This document shows, in pieces, positions 1-13,500 of a DNA stretch of 64,000 nucleotides; within the stretch, counting starts at the first letter, position 1, and every line of letters begins with the position of its first letter. Both the position numbers and the translations under genes were made by a program. Origin of the DNA: Parascedosporium putredinis (lineage: Eukaryota; Ascomycota; Sordariomycetes; Microascales; Microascaceae); contig CASHTG010000018.1 of assembly GCA_949357655.1 (NCBI GenBank), positions 1,178,001 to 1,242,000 on the forward strand, in the 5' to 3' direction. The notes under the pieces were generated by a model that was not told where the DNA came from, did no database searches, and worked only from the letters and a program-made list of their open reading frames with translations.

Positions 1-3000
1 CGGCACAGTAGGAAATGGGTCAGCGAGAACTGATGATTGCTTGTTGTGTACAAGCAAATGTCGGTCAGCATCCACTCCCTTTCAATGCCTCACCGTCCAG
101 GATTATCGCTTGGCTTTCCATGACCCCCACAATCCTCAGGGTTGTGATTATTCGCTGGTCTCTCGGTTGTCAAATAGATGGTCATACGGCAAGACGAGAG
201 AAAGCGATGCCAGAAAAAGGGAGAGAAAAAACAGAACGAGGCCATAGTTCACCGAATGGACAATTCGCGGGCGTGTAGCCCACGTTTAGAGACAGATGCC
301 AAAAAGGCGTTTGGCTTGTTCCCAATCCGTATGCCTATTGCCCCATTCGCAAACTAAAGTCGATGCTAGTCTCGCTCAAAGGTACAAGAAGTGCATAGCG
401 CAAATTGATGTCGGCGAGTTAGCCTGTAGATTTTCCCTGGGCGTGTTCAAACTGCTTCCATTCTTGTTCTCGAGCGTCTAGAAAGCCGACTGATCCCTAA
501 CTTGTGGCACTTGGCAACGCTGTTGAGTGGGTTGAAGGCCTGGAGGCGGTGGGGTTAGCAGTGGTGGAGCGGGTAATTATGGATCAACGAGACTGCAGAG
601 TCCACGTTGCTCTTTGCGCCCGCGGGTTTCCTCCGTTCGAGGCAATATTCACATTCCATGCCCTCAACTCCATCCTGCAGGATTATATTTCCGACCGGGG
701 AACCAAGAGGAAAATTTCTCGGAAGACGAGGAGCATCGTGGCCCGACTGCCAGCGCCTACAAGTAGCGTGCTGCATCCGGCCATCAACGGCTTACCCTCT
801 CCCACCAAAGTACTTGGGTTCAAGGAGCTGGCCCATTTTGTGAGATCGGAGGTCACATATCGGAGAGGTGCAAAGTAAAGTGTCTGAGTGTCTTGAGTGA
901 GCTGTCAGACTTGGCAGCGTAGCTTGTGCCAGCCACATTTCAGAACCGAAAACCGCTGGTGGTATTTCGAGAAAGGTTGGGGAAGGGCTTGAGGGTATCA
1001 TTGTGCCAGCTTCCATCTCGGGCTTCAGGGCTAAGACCACCCGAGCCTCCACCCTTTTACCCTTCATAGATCAATTAGTCCATCCAATCCATTCGGTCCC
1101 CAGACATCGGGCGCGAGGGCTTGTCACTCTTCCTAGACCGTCTTAGCTTCTGTCAATGATCGGTCTGAAGAAGGAGCCCCCTTCGCATCCGCATTCCAAT
1201 TGTCACTCAATGACGGAGGAGCCCCGGAACCTCCTCAAGAAGAAACAGAAGACCCTGGCGAAGGACTAAACGCTGGCCAAGCACTCGCCCCTCCTCGGGC
1301 AAGAGCATGGCCGTCATTGAACCTTGTTTCTCTTCCTCCTCCCTGTGCTGCACTAATAAACTTCCTGCTCCCTGAAGAAGGAGGTGCGGGCCCGATGTGG
1401 GCACCCATGTCGTGTACTCCAGGGAGTTTGGCAAGCGCTGGCGTTGCTGCAAGGTGTCGGATCTGGGAGTGCAAGTGGGTCTTGGGAATGAACTGCGTCC
1501 GAGAGCCACGAGAGGAAGTGGAGGGTGGAGGGGCGATTTCTTTCTGCTCTTTTCCGGTCGGATTGAACAGAACAGAGAAGTGGTGTTGGTGTCCTTCAGA
1601 ACCCTAGTGAGTGCCACTGAAAAGATGACAGTCCGTCAAGAATGCTACTTGTAGATCACGATTCTAGCGTGGAGAACCTCTTCTCGGCCAGTAACCAATA
1701 CCCTCCGCACCAAGGGACTAGCTTGGCCTGACCACAGATCTCTTGCAGTCAAGCCATTAAAAGCCTCGGGATTTACATTGCAAAGAAAGAAAAAAAAAAG
1801 AAAAGAAAAAGAAAAAGACAAGGGGAGTCCGAATGGAGGGACGAGCCAGGCTCACGGGCACTTGGGTGAGTGATGAGAGCACCTTGAGGAAGCGGGAATA
1901 CTTCGTGGCATTCAGGAAGCCGATCCTTAACATCCGACGGATGCTTTTTGCATGCCATCACCACCACTGGATAGAACCCCACCTGACGGGTACTCTCTAG
2001 CTCTAGGGTTTTCGGGATCCAGTCCACGGACGGTGCCCTGGGCCAGTCCAGCGAAACATCTGCTCCTACACTAGGTAGTTTGGCGACCCATCCCCACTGG
2101 CTGCAACCAAGCGACCAGATACCCCAGTCCTCGGGCTGAATTAGCGCGATGCTCTCAAACGCACCGCCAGCCTGAAACGAAGGGGATCAATCGCAGGAGG
2201 CTCGATGGAGACTGGAGGCTTAAGGTGCAAGTAATTGCCAAAACAAACTCGAATCGCGAGTGTGAAAAAGGGAAGAAGAAAAAAGCATGGCGCGAAAAAG
2301 AAGGAAGAATAAAGGGTGAATAGATAAGAACCGAAGTTGCTTTCCCCTGTTTTCTACGCGCAAGACTCAGTGCGTGCATTGAAGGGCATTGAAGGGTCCC
2401 TGTGACGCGGGCCCTTCAGTGCGAGACATCCGTGAATCAAAAGTGGTGTCAGCGCCCCCGACTGTCTGTCCGTGTTCGCCCTCAAGGGAGAGATCTGGCG
2501 CGAGTAACTAGCCTATCCTTTGCAGGGCACGCCAGCCAGGACCCAGAGGTAGGCGTCTAGTCGATCGATCCGGGGGCCAGAATCGGCGCAGTTCTCAGGA
2601 AGGGGCAAGTTGACAAACACCAGCAATGGGCGGAACTCTTCCCTATGGTGTCCGTGCTCATTCCCTCCATCAGCCTTGGAGATTAATCGCCTCCTGCCTC
2701 GATCAATTTTGTATATCCGAACCAGCGGAAACCTCGAAGGGTGCGCACGCACCAAGATGGTGGTGCAGGGCTGGTCAGCGGAAGAACCGAGGCGTCGTTC
2801 CGACGGGACCACATGAGAATACCTAGTAAGGTGGACCGCTCTTACACTGCGGTGCGACGCTGTCCGTCCTCAGCGTCAGCCCCTCGCAGCGATCCCAAGT
2901 CCGGGAGGCCAAGCGGCATGTTCTCCTCCGTCCTCCCCACCCAATACAGACAACTCGACTTGCGTCCAAAAGGGCGAATGGAAAATTGACTGGGCATCTA

Positions 3001-6000
3001 CAAACAGAAAGAGGTCGAAACACAACCCACCAGTGGCATCATATGGTTCCTGTTCGCTGTACCCGCGTCGCAGCAGTGCGACTTAGTAGCCGCTATCAAA
3101 CGTACCCACCCATTCTCACCCATGACTTGCATACATGTCGCGTTGCAGGTGCGCCCTCGTTTCGCGAGACGCTGCCTAGCATCACCATCACCTGCTCTTC
3201 CGGGAAGCTAAGGGGTTATGATTACCCCAGGACTAGCTTAATAGTCGGGAAGGAGTGGCTATGATGTTGCGCCTTCCTGGACAGGATAGTTGTATTCAGA
3301 GGGTTTGTGAGGACGGTCGAAAAGAGGTTAGGCACCTCAAGCTACTGTCACTCCAAGAGGTGACAGGTCCTTGACGCGTACCCGCCCATTCCCATCCCCG
3401 CACCCCTGACCCTGTCAACCTCACTTTGTCCCTTCAAAGAGTCCCTTGAAAGGATAATGTAAACAGCGAACCAGAGAGCGCAAGGGGCCGGGGACAAAAG
3501 GACCTCATTGATGTTTCCAGGCTCCTCTTGGCAGTGCTGAGCCCCGTCATGTTTTGTTGTCTTGCTCAGGCAAAGCGATGAAACCTCTTTTCGCCCTTTT
3601 ATCGTCTCCCACGCCTAGTGGCAGGCTGGACCTCGGCCGGGTCCCGAAAACGAGAAGGCCGCTAGGTTCAGAGGTTCGAGGGACCAGCCGGTGAGGGCCT
3701 TGGTCCAATGTTCCTGTGCTCACTTCTCGTCACCGACAATCTCCCACGATGACCTCTAGAGCTATAGGCAAGAAAGACAGCACTATCTACCGCAACTCTT
3801 AGCGCGTTGAGTATGGGGATCGTAGAATATATCCGAGAGTTCGTGTTTTTTTCTCCTTTCCTCAACTTTGGCGGAGTACAACGTTGGCCTTGGGGGCCTG
3901 GTGTTCTCAACCCGCTGGTTGGCCCTTGGTGGTTCACCCATCGATCAATTCGATCACAGACGACCAAGCAAAGTATGAAGTACGAAGTACACACTTCTCC
4001 ATCGCTCGCCCACAAAGCCTCTAGCTGCTGCATGTACTCGGGGAATGCCGCTCGGGGGTGGGGGACGACCAAGTTCCAATTCGCAAGCCCCTGATCTCCG
4101 CCCTCCCTTCTCCCGGCCAGCCACCACCCCACACACCTCCGCCCACATGCACGCGCCTGGGTCCATGGTCCCTGATCTCCCACAAACCATCCTGATGAAG
4201 CAATGATACCTCCATGCCACCAGCCCAAAAGAACAAAAAGAAAATAGGATGCCGCTGCCCATCATCACTCGCATTTCGCAACATCGAAGTATCCCAATCT
4301 CCATCCCACGGGACTTGAATGGCCAAAACGCAGCAGAACTTGGGGGCCCATTCCTACCCATCGGCGAGGGAGTGAAATACTCAGGTTAAAACTAGCCCAC
4401 GAGGCCGGGTTTCAGTCTTCCTTGTATTTCGTGCTCCTTCTTAGTCCACAGTTGATTGAAAGAAAAGGGACAAAAGAATAGCTTCGGAGAGGAGGTCGCG
4501 ACTTTAGCGTCGTTAGTCTCTGCACGAAGTCCTTGGCCTTGAGAGCGTGGAGGTTATCCCGCAAGCGGAGACCGACAGATAATTGCTGCATCAGGGCAGG
4601 CGGCGCATCTGAAAGTTCCTCGGCCACTCTGTGACGCGTGGGCCGGTGACCAGGGAATGGAGGGACCTCGTCGTCAATGGGGGGTGATCAAGGGAAAGTC
4701 TCCCATCAAATGGGAGGGGAAGAGCAAGCCTCTCTCCTTGGTACTCTAAGAAAAATTGACCTGTCCCAGGTTTGGCCTTCCTCGTTGTGCCGCCCCAATT
4801 GACCGACCTGAATGTCGGGCTTCCTCTGTCCAACCTTGGCTCCAGACTCTGCGTGTTCCATCCCCCTCCCCTAATAGGGCACGATTCGAATAGGGCCGAG
4901 TCATGGATGGGCTCGATGCGGGTTTACAAGGTTACAGTTATCCCTGCACTAAACATTGAAGGAAGTTCTGTCCATCATCCATGTCAAGAATTGACCAGGG
5001 TATTTTGGCAGAGGAAGGGGAACAGCCAACTCCTCCCATCGCCAAGATCTGGTTCTCTTATGGGGCGGGCGGCCTTCTTTGCCGGCAGACGGAGCCACCA
5101 GGGACAACCAACATGTTGCAGGGATGCGGCAAGGTCACATTTTTGAGGGCTTTATGAGGAGACCTCAACCCTAGAGCCCCAAAGAGGCAGCAGGTTGGCA
5201 GGTTCCAAACAGCCAGCTCCAGACCTGTGAAGAGGTTTGTTCATCGCCAGCTGCTTGTCGCTGCCTGAGTCCGAAGACCACAGTTGACAGGACAGGACCG
5301 AGGGCAGTATATTATCTTATCACAAAGCGGGAAGGAACAAAGAATGGGTCCTTTTCTCACCAGCCCTTGAATTGGGTTACGCTGAAGAGGAGGCTGTCAG
5401 CAAAGGACTTGATGAGTCGTCTCTCTCTTGAAAAGATGAGGAGACATGGATGGTGTCCGACATCTGGTGACCAACCGAAGCATCGACTTTCCAGCCACTC
5501 TTTCACTTACCCCTCACCGTCCCCTCACTCTCTCAGCAAATCGTGAAAGACCATGCCCCCATTTCAAACAGGCTGCGTTCGAAGTTGAGCGCACATCGAT
5601 GTGGCGCCGTCCACAGACAGGACTATGATGCACGCACATACAGGATCATCGAGTAAGCCCTGTTCTAGGCCCTTGCATTGCCTCGCAATTTCCACGTCAG
5701 GCTTAGGTTCGACACCTCTGAGGAATCCTCTATTACAGGCCCGCACTGCACACTCACATCCTCACATATGATGCATTGCATGCTGCTGTGAAGGAGGTTG
5801 TATGATGGCGCAAAGCCTTGCCAGAGAGCACCTTTTTCTTTTCCTGGCCTTGTTTTAGACACCGAGTTACTGGCAGTTGTTGTGCACAGACTCGCCAGAG
5901 TTGAGCTCCGTTGAACGGATCATGGACAAGTATTAATTCCGTCCCAGGTCTTGAAGGAGGGGGGCGGGGCCTAACTTCGTGCAGGACAACGTCGCATTCA

Positions 6001-9000
6001 CCATGCCTCCCACCCTAGAACGCTGATTGCATTTCACATGCCAACTTGAGCCGTTTTCTGGCGTTTGTGGCCATCCCCAGTCATGATGCAATCAATTGCC
6101 GAGGATCCATCAGACCATGTACATTTCTCTCCCATCATCAATGCTGCCTCTAGGCAGCTTGAACAAGGGAGGAACGGTGAACCAAGAGCTCAAGTGCTCA
6201 CTCTCTTCGGGCCAATCCCACTGGTGTTTCCCCTTATCCCCTTGCGTATTTGTGTCTACACCTCAAGCCACGAGCCTTGAGCTGTTTTTCTCCCCTCTGT
6301 GTCTTGTTTTCTTTCCGCCCGCCCATCATGTCACAGCGCTAGCAGTCTTCATCGAGGGTGGTGCCAAGCCCGCCACTTTAAGCTCGATCAATGAACAGCA
6401 TGCTTGGAGCATGAAGTCGCACGCTGGTTGGGCTGCCCTGTGGCGGGAATCATTTGACCACGGGCGTAGGCATGTCCTGTCCTGTCAATTATGAGCGATG
6501 TTGACAACCCACTTGTTAGTATCCCAATTATACCCTTTTGCACTCCAGGAAACCGTTTTCCGTCGGAGAAGCCGAATAGAAGGACCTAGAAAACAGGTCA
6601 ACCACGGTACGTCTCCACGGCGAAGAACAATAAAAGCTGAAGAATCCTCGAGATCGATGGGGCTGAGATTATTCGCCGGAGCTCCGCTTCCTAGTTGTAG
6701 ATCGAACCAGATTTTTTATGTGATAATTTCCAGAAGCCCTCAGAACTCAGTTCTCGCAGCAGGTCCCGGCATTTCGAGCTGCGGCTAGGGTTGCCCGCCC
6801 CGTGCTGGAGAGGTGCAACTACTTTCGCTAGCAAATATTACTTCAAGGGGGTACGGTATTTTCCCAGTTCCTGAGAAGGCTCGGGGTGGGAGAGTGGGGG
6901 AGGGGTGTGCACCAGGACATCAACGATCCACCTCAAAGAGAGAAATCAATCAATGTACGAAGTACCTGGTCAGAGGAGGTTGCGCCGCATGGACATTATT
7001 TCCCGCTGTTATTAGCTTGACGAGGGTTCACCATGCGATCATCTCGATTTTCGAAACCTGTGGCTCTTCCTGCTTCAAGACTGTGGCCTCGTGACCGTTA
7101 GCGCGTGGATGGCATCTAGAGCACACACCACTCAGGCTTTCGACAGGCGCCCCGCTCGGGTTGATCAAATCTCGAGGAGTTTTCCAGACTAGGAGGCTCG
7201 TATCAATTATCAACATAGTGTAGAAGCTCCTTTCTGTCCTCCAAGGCCGCGCGTCTGAGAGTGAGATTTCGATCTTGGAAAGCCCGCGCCTGTCTTGAAC
7301 AAGTCGATGGATCCATTCGTTCTATCATTGGCGCCCATTCCCCATTCGCTCTGTGCAGCGCGCCTACGTAGATCCCGCCTGTTGCATCCCTCGTAGCTCT
7401 CGGGTTGATCTGGAGATCCAGGGCATTTATATCCCCTAGTCGAAGGTCAGCAAGAACAAAAGAGAATCCATTTATTATCTGATCTGAGAGGTAGTCGCCG
7501 AAGAGACCCGTAGCTGGTTCGGCGATCGAGCCTATCTCGACAACACGTTGGCCACCTCCGCGAATGAGCTTCCCAAGCTGCCGGGAATTTCTAGGTAGTG
7601 CAACGGTTGGGGAGTGTAGCGGCCTTCAATGGGGCCCCTCCCAGTGCAGCCATTCAAGACACATTGTCGTGGCACACTCCCCCATAGTTTATGTTTTCGG
7701 TACAGATTTGGGACAAGTGGAGAAAGGAACGCAACTTGGTTGCTTCCAGAAGTCTTCGAAGCAGGGATAGTAGAATTAAAGCAATTTCGATAAGTCAAGA
7801 AGAAAGAGACAAATTCCACATCACAACAATCTGCTCAAGATGAGATCATGCCTGGCTTGCTCGGACGTGGCTACCGCGGTAGGAGGCGAGGAGATATCTA
7901 CTTCGCATCTTTCGGAGTACTTACTTGGTGCTTGTTGAGCGGGCTTCCCTCTCTTGGCCGAAAACTCGATTGGTTGGCCTTGTGACACAAGTAGCTATCA
8001 GGCAAGATCGCCGTCGCAAGTACAAGAAGCATTTCTGTCTGCTCCCTTTCAAGAGAAGCTTCAAGTCTACGCGAGAAGACAACTTGGCTTCCTATTTTCG
8101 TTGGAACCAATGGAGCCATAGCAAACGGATTGCATTCTCAGCGTGGCGGTACTATCGTACTGGAGCTTATTAGAGTAGTGTAGATTAATCTTCTGGGTGA
8201 GCTTTAACATGACGGTGGGAGTCGGTGCAATAATCACAATCATCACGGGCGAGGCGGAACATTGACAGGTGCCCACCCACGGTGAACGCCACTGATGTCG
8301 CCTCGAAGTACGACTGCTCCAATGCGTCTTCGAGATGAGCCACAACCGCCACCACCGATGCTTGAAAGTCCACGTCATCAGGTTGTATCGTATCCAACGG
8401 CTGGTACCAGGAAATGGAGTAGGGAAACGTTGAAAGGGACAAGGGAAAGGGGGCACCGGTCCTTGCCTTGCCCCCAAAGATGGAAAAAGAAAGAAAAAGA
8501 GCATGGGGCTCACACAAGTACACTGCTTAGAAGGAACGAGTTCCAAATATTCGTCTTCGTAAAAATTGATGCATTGGGAAGGGGGACGGGAAGGCGGGGT
8601 CGCTTCTGCGTGAAATACAAGGTCCAAATGCTCCTGCAAGATGGGAAAGCGCATTGAAAGGTGAGGGCAGCCGCAGTCCAGGAAATCAAGCTCTGAGGTC
8701 GCACAACTTTTGTGTTTGTACCTGTACTTGAAGAGAGCCTCCTCCAGCCCCAGCCGCTGAGGTTTAGAAGGGCCTCCAGTTCAGCTTAGCAATCCGATGC
8801 CCACGCTTGCCACGCCTTTGTGTCGAAACCTCGAGTCTCTTCCTTCTTCCTTGTCGTCAACCAACCCGTCAGAAACTTGCGAAGCGCCAAGACTCTACAA
8901 CCCCTCTCACCCCCACCACATTATCAGACACAAAACGAGTCAGATTCGTGGTCAACACCGCCAGACCGCAGACAGCAAGCGTCCACGGTCCTTCACATCT

Positions 9001-9545
9001 GTCCAAGCTTGCATCTTCACCCACTTAGACGAACACAGGTTACCCCAGCTTCCTCCCAGCCTCAGACTGTCGACAGGACCCGTCAGGACTCCGCATATTA
9101 CCGAGTAGCCTCCGTGATACACGCCGGGTTGACCCTCGTCGGCACCATCTCGGCAAGTCCTCTTTGCCACACATCACTTGAAGCCGCTGTCAGCTTGTCC
9201 CCCAACAAAGAATTAATAATTTTCGAACGTCCCTCACTTGGATGCGACCTTGTCATCCCATTGACCTCCATCTTCCTTCTTGTGTCCTCTTAACCCGAGC
9301 CAGCCGAACACTTCCGAGACAAGGAGGTCAGCAGCCGTGAACTGGCAGACAGGGAAGGGAGTAAAGGTCATTCATTTATTGCCCTCAATCCCGAATAAAA
9401 ATTTGAACGCAGCCCTAGAAGACCGCAAAAGCAAACGAAGCGGGGACAAAAAGAATCCAAAAAAGAAGAAAAAAACCGAGAGAGAGAAAGAGAGAAAACG
9501 AGAAAGACAGAAATAAGGGGCAACCCAAGCACAAACTCTTCAGCC
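1..9545. other. Gene-poor stretch upstream of CIA2
   Basis: No gene is recognisable in about 9.5 kb. Open frames are all short (under 200 codons), overlap on both strands, have no familiar motif and are interrupted by frequent stops. Even allowing for the single-base deletions seen in real genes elsewhere in the window, I cannot chain them into a known protein. It contains a purine tract near 1780-1822, two copies of the 10-bp palindrome-like word TACGAAGTAC (3981-3990 and 6956-6965), and the presumed promoter and 5' leader of CIA2 over roughly the last 800 bp. No tRNA-type B box with a matching T-stem was found around the GTTCGA words I checked. It could hold non-coding transcripts or be spacer. 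Confidence 0.6.
9422..9516 (+). promoter_or_regulatory. Purine-rich tract just upstream of the CIA2 start
   Basis: An almost uninterrupted A/G stretch, with runs of A and GAGA-type repeats, lies about 30-125 bp before the CIA2 ATG. It is probably transcribed as part of the 5' leader. A function such as nucleosome exclusion or GAGA-factor binding is only inferred. On the minus strand it reads as a pyrimidine tract. Confidence 0.4.
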
Positions 9546-10569
9546 ATGGACAAGGACAATGCCAACCCGACAATTCTGAACGTCTCGCAGCTTCCAACGC
9601 GACAGACGAAAAAGAAGGTTACCCTAACCGGGCCGGGCACAAAGTACTCTAGCTTTGTGTTTTCGCGCCCTGCCTATCTGTCATGCTCGTCGGCTTCGTT
9701 ATTGTCGTCATCGCCTTCGTCGGCCTCGGATGAGAGTACATTCGATGACTGGGGTGGGGCAGGCGCACAGGGGTTGAGCGACGACGAGTTTGTCGAGGAG
9801 CCAATCGATGAACAAGAGATCTACGGTAAGATAATTCTCCATCTCGGACTTTTACTTTTGGGCCCGGGTTAGCTCGCCCCCTTATACTCCCCTCAACCAC
9901 AACAGGCACAATACACCCACAGACACACCCACAGCCACAGACCGGTTCTTTTACTGCCTCCTTGTCCCTTACACATTCACACATTTTCACATTCTCGTTC
10001 TCCCCTTCACCGATACATAGGTGCTACCCGAACAACTCTCGAGGGAATTGCCAGGGGTGCGCTTGAAGATCATGCGTGCGGGGATCTGCTCTATACTTTC
10101 CATAGCCGCGCGGTGTAGCTGATGCCACACATGGCGCCTGATATGAGAGGACCCTAGTTGAATATCAGACAACTGACGTTTCATAGATCTGATATCGACA
10201 ATTTCGGACCCTGAGCACCCTCTGTCCCTGGGCCAACTTGCCGTTGTTAACCTCCCAGATATCCACGTAACTCGTCCAGCATCGCAGGGATCTCCCTCTG
10301 GCTCGAACGCTCTCGTCAGCGTCTTGGTGGAGATTACGCCAACCATCACTCACTGTTCCCTTGCCACCATCATTGGTCTCGGGGTTCGGGTCCGGCTGGA
10401 GAAAGCCTTGCCGCCTAACTACAGGGTGGATGTACGTGTCAAAGAGAATACCCATGCACAAGATGAACAGGTCAACAAACAGCTGGCCGACAAGGAGCGC
10501 GTAGCGGCTGCCCTAGAGAACCAGGACTTGAAGAGGATGTTGGAATCGATGTTGTCAACCTGCACCTAA
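9546..10569 (+). CDS. CIA2: MIP18/CIA2 family protein, cytosolic iron-sulfur cluster targeting factor
   Basis: Homologue of yeast Cia2 (human CIAO2/FAM96), a DUF59 protein that with Cia1 and Met18 hands 4Fe-4S clusters to cytosolic and nuclear apoproteins. There are two exons, 9546-9825 and 10187-10569. The 361-bp intron starts GTAAG, ends in TCATAG and has an ACTGAC branch-like site just before it. Splicing joins EIY to DLISTISDPEHPL, the hallmark start of the domain. Exon 1 encodes an acidic, serine-rich N-terminus of about 90 residues. The domain has the reactive Cys at about residue 150 in THCSLATIIG, then RVRLEKALPP, and ends in the usual MLSTC-type tail. The product is 220 residues, normal for fungi. 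This is one of only two genes here with no frame break. The intron is the longest in the window. Confidence 0.93.
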
Positions 10570-13500
10570 GGATGAGCCAAGTCGACACCACGAGCGAGGT
10601 TGAGTAGGTTCATCAAATTGAGCTAATCCATACACGAAGCTTGTTTTGTATGTTCACATGCTCGCTTTCTTGACTGCCAATGCCCGACGACTCAGTCCGG
10701 ATGTTGCACCCGTGCCCACCACTTAAAAGAAGAGGAAAGGGTAACGATATACCCCGGGCATTTCCGGACCTAGGGCCGACAGGAAAGTGCTGAAAGAACT
10801 TGATGATGCTGGTGGCAGAGAACTAGGTTGCGAAAAGTGGAAAAATCTTAAAAGAACAGGTGCCAATGCTTCATGGCAGATTTTTTTCCCTTTAAACTAG
10901 ACAGAAACCTAACCCGAGCCGGGGACAAGTTGCGAACCAAGCCAAGTGTAACGATAGGCAACAAAACCTAGGAGGCGTGCAGTAATAACACTGGTGGTGT
11001 TAGAGAGAGGCAGCATGCGCCCCTCCCTTCTCGAGGAGGATGCACTATTAACGCCTGGGTTCCATCCACTACCGTCTAGGTCTCAAGAGGGAAGTTCGCT
11101 GTAACTTAATATCCAAGAAGGCTACCCTTCCTGCGGGAAGGACAGGGATATTTTCCTCATTCCTTTCTAGGATAATAGTAATAGGTGGCAGGAACAATTG
11201 GAGAGTGTCCAATCGAAGAGTGAATGGTGACGAAGAAAATCGGACGAAGATGCCCAGGCTTAGAACTTGGGGCCCAAAAGAAAGAGAGGAAGAAAAGGAA
11301 AAGAAAAAAATACAAGAAAACTAGAGAAAAAGGTGTGATTCCCGGCATGTATCAAGCTCTAGGGGTTCGTTTCCCTTACAATGGCCTTGTTTATCTGATG
11401 CTGTCTGCAGACTGCCGTGATGCATTCACTACCCTTCGTTGTGGAAGTGGGCATTGACAAGGCAGGACTGGAATGAAATGGGCAAACTCGGCACGGGTTT
11501 CCGTTGCACATTAGGTAGAACCTGGCACACCCGCACGAGTGAGAAGACGGCCCCGGGCTCGGGTCCATGGCCTTGACCTTCTCAGAGGGGGATCTACCGA
11601 GAGCCAATCTTTCCCAAGAACGATATGCAGCACGCGACAATCAAGGATGAAGCGGAAGAGTGGGATATGAGAAACTGGCAGCGGCACCCACCAAGCTCAC
11701 TCAGCTAGTGGATGTGCCTCGCTCCTCCGCTCGCGCAAGAGCGGGAAAAGAGATAGGATTCTAGACTCGCTCCAAGTACATTTATCAAGCCTCGCAACGC
11801 GTCTGTCTAGCCCAAGAATGGAATGGGACCCATACAGGCTCGAGCGTTTAGTATTTCCCGAACCTTCGCCAGTAATGATTCCTTCGGATTTATTATTTTT
11901 TTTTTTGTCCCTCGATAGGCCAATTCACCTCCCCTACATGGATCCTTCTTTAAGTTCTCAAACACCCTAAAAACGGGACACGGGGGAACCGAGTGATACG
12001 ATATGAGGTTCCCGGCAGGCGATGCGATAGAGAGAAACGCATTCTCGCATAAGAGAGCAAAAGGCCTTGGTGATTTCCCATATGTTTCCAAAGCACCGAA
12101 CAGGAGGGTTTCACGACATCTAGCAGCCATCAATAACAACTGCAATATTGACGGCCTCCCCGTATTCGAGGAACAATAAATCGACTTCATTATTGAAATC
12201 CACCCGCCCTGTGCCCCTGGCCGCAAACTTGCGGGTGCTGGCTCCACAAAGGAACATTCTAAGAAAGCCTCAAAGAGGGTAGAGGCTGTTCGTGCGCGAA
12301 ATTGACAGCGCGGTGGACAGGTATTCGACTTGAATATTATTATGCGATGGACCACGTGGGGACGCGGGAGAGGGATCCCTTGTCTAATACGAAGCTCGGT
12401 ATAGCCTTTTGAACGGGGAGCCAGGTCGATGGATACCTGGGTGTCATCTCGTCCAAGTACGAAATCGAACCTTGCCGGGCGTTCGATCCGCGCCGTGTAA
12501 GTGAGGCGAGAGAGGGGTGTGGCGGGCGGGCGGCGACGGGGCGGTGCTGAACAAGGGGATTCGGTTTTGGTTCATTAATTGAAGTCTGCAATGTCTTTCA
12601 ACGGATCGAGACAGATTCAATGGGTACATAACCATCCTCCGAATACCTCAGCACGCTTCAGCTCAAGCCCGTCGACGGGACACGGGGCAGGTGTACATGT
12701 CACCACAGGCCTGCCTCAAGACACAGGTTGGAAGTATTCATGCGTGCTTTGCGTACTTGTCGTACTTGTAATCAGCATGAGCTGGATTACGGGCTGGTCA
12801 GCTCGAGCCAGCCTCGATGCCTTGGCGACTAGTCAGAAAATCAATCTTTGCATTGAACGCACGTCCTGCCGTGATGACCCTATCCCCTCCCTGGATCCCC
12901 ACCCCAGTGGCCAATTTTTTTCTCGGGGAGTGGGAATTGTTAATTACAGCATGCGCAGTGCCGGCAGGTTTTCCAAGATTATTTCAAGAGAATGTGCGTG
13001 TGCGAGAGAAGGGAAAAAGAACAAAGCCCGCCCAGGTACCACGGTTTTGCAGACTGGGCAATGACGAAATTTGCAAAGGGAAATGAGAATGTCGACAGGG
13101 TCCGCACGTGCAAGATCGATCCATCTTGATAATGATCGGATCCCATGGACCCTTGGAGCGTTTTTTTCGCAAATGTGGCAACGAACAGGGACCGGGACGA
13201 AAGCACGAGGGTGAGAGGAAGGAAGCGGAGCCCGCCAGCGGGTTGGGTTGGAAGCCAGCCAACAAGCGCGTTCACGACTTCGTCCTCTTTGTCGATCTGC
13301 CCTGTTTTCCTTTTCCTGCTCTTTTCTCTTTATCTTTTAATTCGTTTTTCCTCCCTCTGAACCCTTGCCTTCCTCCCCCTTGAAGCTAAAAACAGGTTGC
13401 TTCCAACCGTCTGGCGTCGTTCCAAGCACAGAAGTCAGGCACATCTCGTATAAGACGGGCAACATGGCACGCCGCCCTCGTGAAAGAGTGCAAGCGGAGA

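Noticed and set aside
3668..4228. 186-codon open frame on the minus strand
   Set aside because: Trp/Gly-rich translation with no family resemblance, overlapped by other frames of similar length.
8067..8654. 195-codon open frame on the minus strand
   Set aside because: No domain or conserved pattern, and competing frames on both strands. Treated as chance.
11807..12355. 182-codon open frame on the minus strand
   Set aside because: No recognisable motif, no splice or leader context, and a composition typical of the surrounding non-coding DNA.
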